In this document: positions 62,648 through 64,000 of the stretch, piece after piece
How positions within the stretch are numbered: position 1 is the first letter of the stretch
Layout: each line of letters starts with the position of its first letter
Made by a program: the position numbers and the translations under genes
The notes under the pieces: generated by a model
The model's input: only the letters and a program-made list of their open reading frames with translations
Told to the model about the DNA's origin: nothing
Databases searched by the model: none
Assembly: GCF_015207665.1 (NCBI RefSeq)
Contig: NZ_JADEWL010000020.1
Coordinates: forward strand, 1-64,000
From: Plectonema cf. radiosum LEGE 06105
GTDB lineage: Bacteria > Cyanobacteriota > Cyanobacteriia > Cyanobacteriales > Nostocaceae
Length of the DNA stretch: 64,000 nt
Direction of reading: 5' to 3'

Positions 62648-64000
62648 GAGTCAGTGATGTTCAAAGCGGACTGGTTTATACCGTAGAAGTTGAACAAAGA
62701 GAACGTACTACTTTTACGGGAACTGATATATTAGCTGTTAATAACGAAGTTTTCTTATATCAACCAGAAAATACTGGTGAAATTCTCCTACGTCACTCTA
62801 AAGAAGATGTTTGGGAAATTAGGGGAACCGATCAAAAGAATAAAAATATTTTACAAGGAATTATAGAGCGAAATTTACCGCGTTTATGTTGGGTAGCTTC
62901 AATACTTCCCAAGAAATCACCAACAACTTTGATGATACAGATACATGAATTTCCTCAAAAGTTTTTATTACCTGATGATTTACAAATTGGTATCGATGAA
63001 AAAATTATTGAAGATATTCGCGACAGACATCTGAAGAAGAAAGAACCAGTTGAGAAAATTATCGGATGGCTGACAGGACAATTTTTGCTTCCAGAATTAA
63101 AAGAGAATGGGGGTAAGCGTGCGCTACTTCAGGCAGGTAAAATAATTCATAGCGGTTTAGAAAATACATTTCGTTTGTATGGAACGGGAAGAACTATTAA
63201 TATCCGTCGCAATTCCAATGATAAGCTAATTATTGACAGCATACAAAGGGCAAGACAACCAAAAGATTATAACGAGCAGCGACCGATTGTATTGGTAGAA
63301 GCAAAGTTTTCTTTTTGTGATATTTCAGTAGCAGGTACTATCCGAAAAGATGCTCGTAACGAGTTAGATTCCATTGTTGAAAAATCTGAAAGTTATTTAG
63401 CACTTTGGAAAGATTATAATCAACTAGAGATTGATAGTATTGTTGATAAAGCCCAACAGTTTCAATGGGTAAGCTATAACAATTATGAGTTCTTACCAAG
63501 TGGTAATTACAGATTTCACTTACTATCCGAAAAACATTTAGAACAAAGCCTGAGAATGCTTGTAGAAGCAACAAATATTTCTATAGAAGCTAGCGAGTCT
63601 CAACCAAATTTTAGTATAGATAAAGAAAGTAAAATTCAAACAAAATCTTTTGTTGGACAGATAGAAAATGTAAGTTTATCTCGTACTACTATTGATAGTA
63701 TCCCTGCAAATCTAGATGATGATTTATCTCTTCCCATAAAAGGTTTTTTGTTTATTTCACTCCAAGGAGATGTGACTCGTCTAACACGTCGTAATAAAGC
63801 AGAACAACTTATCAGAACTGCTCAATGTCCGATGCCACAGTTAGGGTTAATTTTAGAAAATCAGCGCGTTCCAACACGTCGTACTCGTCAACATAAACCG
63901 CTTTCTCCCGATACCAAAAAAGTTTTTAATGGTTCTCCAACTTCTCGACAGCAAGAAGCTTTGCAAGTAGCTCTGAATACTCCCGATATCGCTTTAATTC
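62644..64000 (+). CDS. Large protein of the triad operon, N-terminal part (probable helicase)
   Basis: The frame starts at the ATG overlapping the kinase stop and runs at least 452 residues to the window end. A nuclease-like block (RPIVLVEAKFSFCDI near residue 218) stands in a mixed domain. The final visible part, SPTSRQQEALQVALNTPDIA, matches the stretch before Walker A in Upf1/Dna2-like SF1 helicases. Such helicases are known partners of TerY-P type triads. The helicase core itself lies outside the window, so the assignment is provisional. Confidence 0.6.
   Translation, partial: MRVSDVQSGLVYTVEVEQRERTTFTGTDILAVNNEVFLYQPENTGEILLRHSKEDVWEIRGTDQKNKNILQGIIERNLPRLCWVASILPKKSPTTLMIQIHEFPQKFLLPDDLQIGIDEKIIEDIRDRHLKKKEPVEKIIGWLTGQFLLPELKENGGKRALLQAGKIIHSGLENTFRLYGTGRTINIRRNSNDKLIIDSIQRARQPKDYNEQRPIVLVEAKFSFCDISVAGTIRKDARNELDSIVEKSESYLALWKDYNQLEIDSIVDKAQQFQWVSYNNYEFLPSGNYRFHLLSEKHLEQSLRMLVEATNISIEASESQPNFSIDKESKIQTKSFVGQIENVSLSRTTIDSIPANLDDDLSLPIKGFLFISLQGDVTRLTRRNKAEQLIRTAQCPMPQLGLILENQRVPTRRTRQHKPLSPDTKKVFNGSPTSRQQEALQVALNTPDIALI

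Overview
The window looks like accessory DNA of a filamentous, probably heterocyst-forming (Nostocales-type) cyanobacterium. The octamer GCGATCGC (HIP1) recurs throughout, base composition is AT-rich, and several families are typical of such genomes: CHAT-TPR proteins, effector-associated-domain (EAD) proteins, a type IV pilin-like G/H protein and a pRiA4b ORF-3 protein. No tRNA, rRNA, CRISPR array or core housekeeping operon was seen. A plasmid, integrative element or genomic island is therefore likely, but a replication or integration module could not be proved.

Layout. (1) About 1-10.8 kb, minus strand: a chaperone/ATPase operon. It holds a broken dynamin-like GTPase, a glycine-zipper protein, a membrane-anchored Hsp70-like ATPase, a HerA/VirB4-type ATPase, a small protein, a HExxH metallopeptidase and several small unknown genes. 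(2) About 11-33 kb: a dense conflict or cell-death cluster. It has two complete CHAT-protease proteins with long 46-residue TPR arrays, remnants of two more, a caspase-like protease, a truncated nucleoside-phosphorylase protein, a STAND NTPase with TPRs, and a cyanobacterial adaptor. Four of these proteins carry the same EAD, expected to act by EAD-EAD contact. The cluster is scarred by an IS4-family element, a transposase remnant and a MITE. (3) About 33-38.5 kb: a C5-cytosine methyltransferase that overlaps a second long same-strand frame, several DNA-binding-type genes, and a decayed duplicate of one gene start. (4) 38.6-42.1 kb: a third complete CHAT-TPR protein. (5) 42-48.7 kb: a mixture of nuclease, peptidases, pilin-like protein, NADAR-like protein and gene remnants. 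(6) 49-56.5 kb: one long plus-strand operon with a MerR-like protein, many small membrane proteins, an M23 peptidase, a secreted muramidase-like protein, an FtsK-type translocase and a RusA-like resolvase, most likely a DNA-transfer apparatus. (7) 56.7-59.6 kb: unknown membrane and phage-type proteins, one behind a large hairpin that may hide its ribosome binding site. (8) 59.8 kb to the end: a TerY-P-type triad (VWA, PP2C phosphatase, kinase with zinc ribbon) translationally coupled to a large protein whose visible end resembles the start of an SF1 helicase core.

How they fit together. The CHAT, caspase, PNP and STAND proteins look like a modular sensor-effector network: TPR or STAND sensors, EAD adaptors and protease or nucleotide-metabolising effectors. 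Two signs of common control are visible. A palindromic element built on TTCCGG lies at a matching distance upstream of the CHAT genes, and a promoter-plus-EAD segment of about 300 bp has been duplicated in inverted orientation in front of two different effectors. The most interesting items are this shared regulation, the overlapping methyltransferase frames, the Hsp70/HerA/dynamin-remnant operon, and the Shine-Dalgarno-sequestering hairpin. All functional statements are inferences from reading the sequence; no database search was possible.
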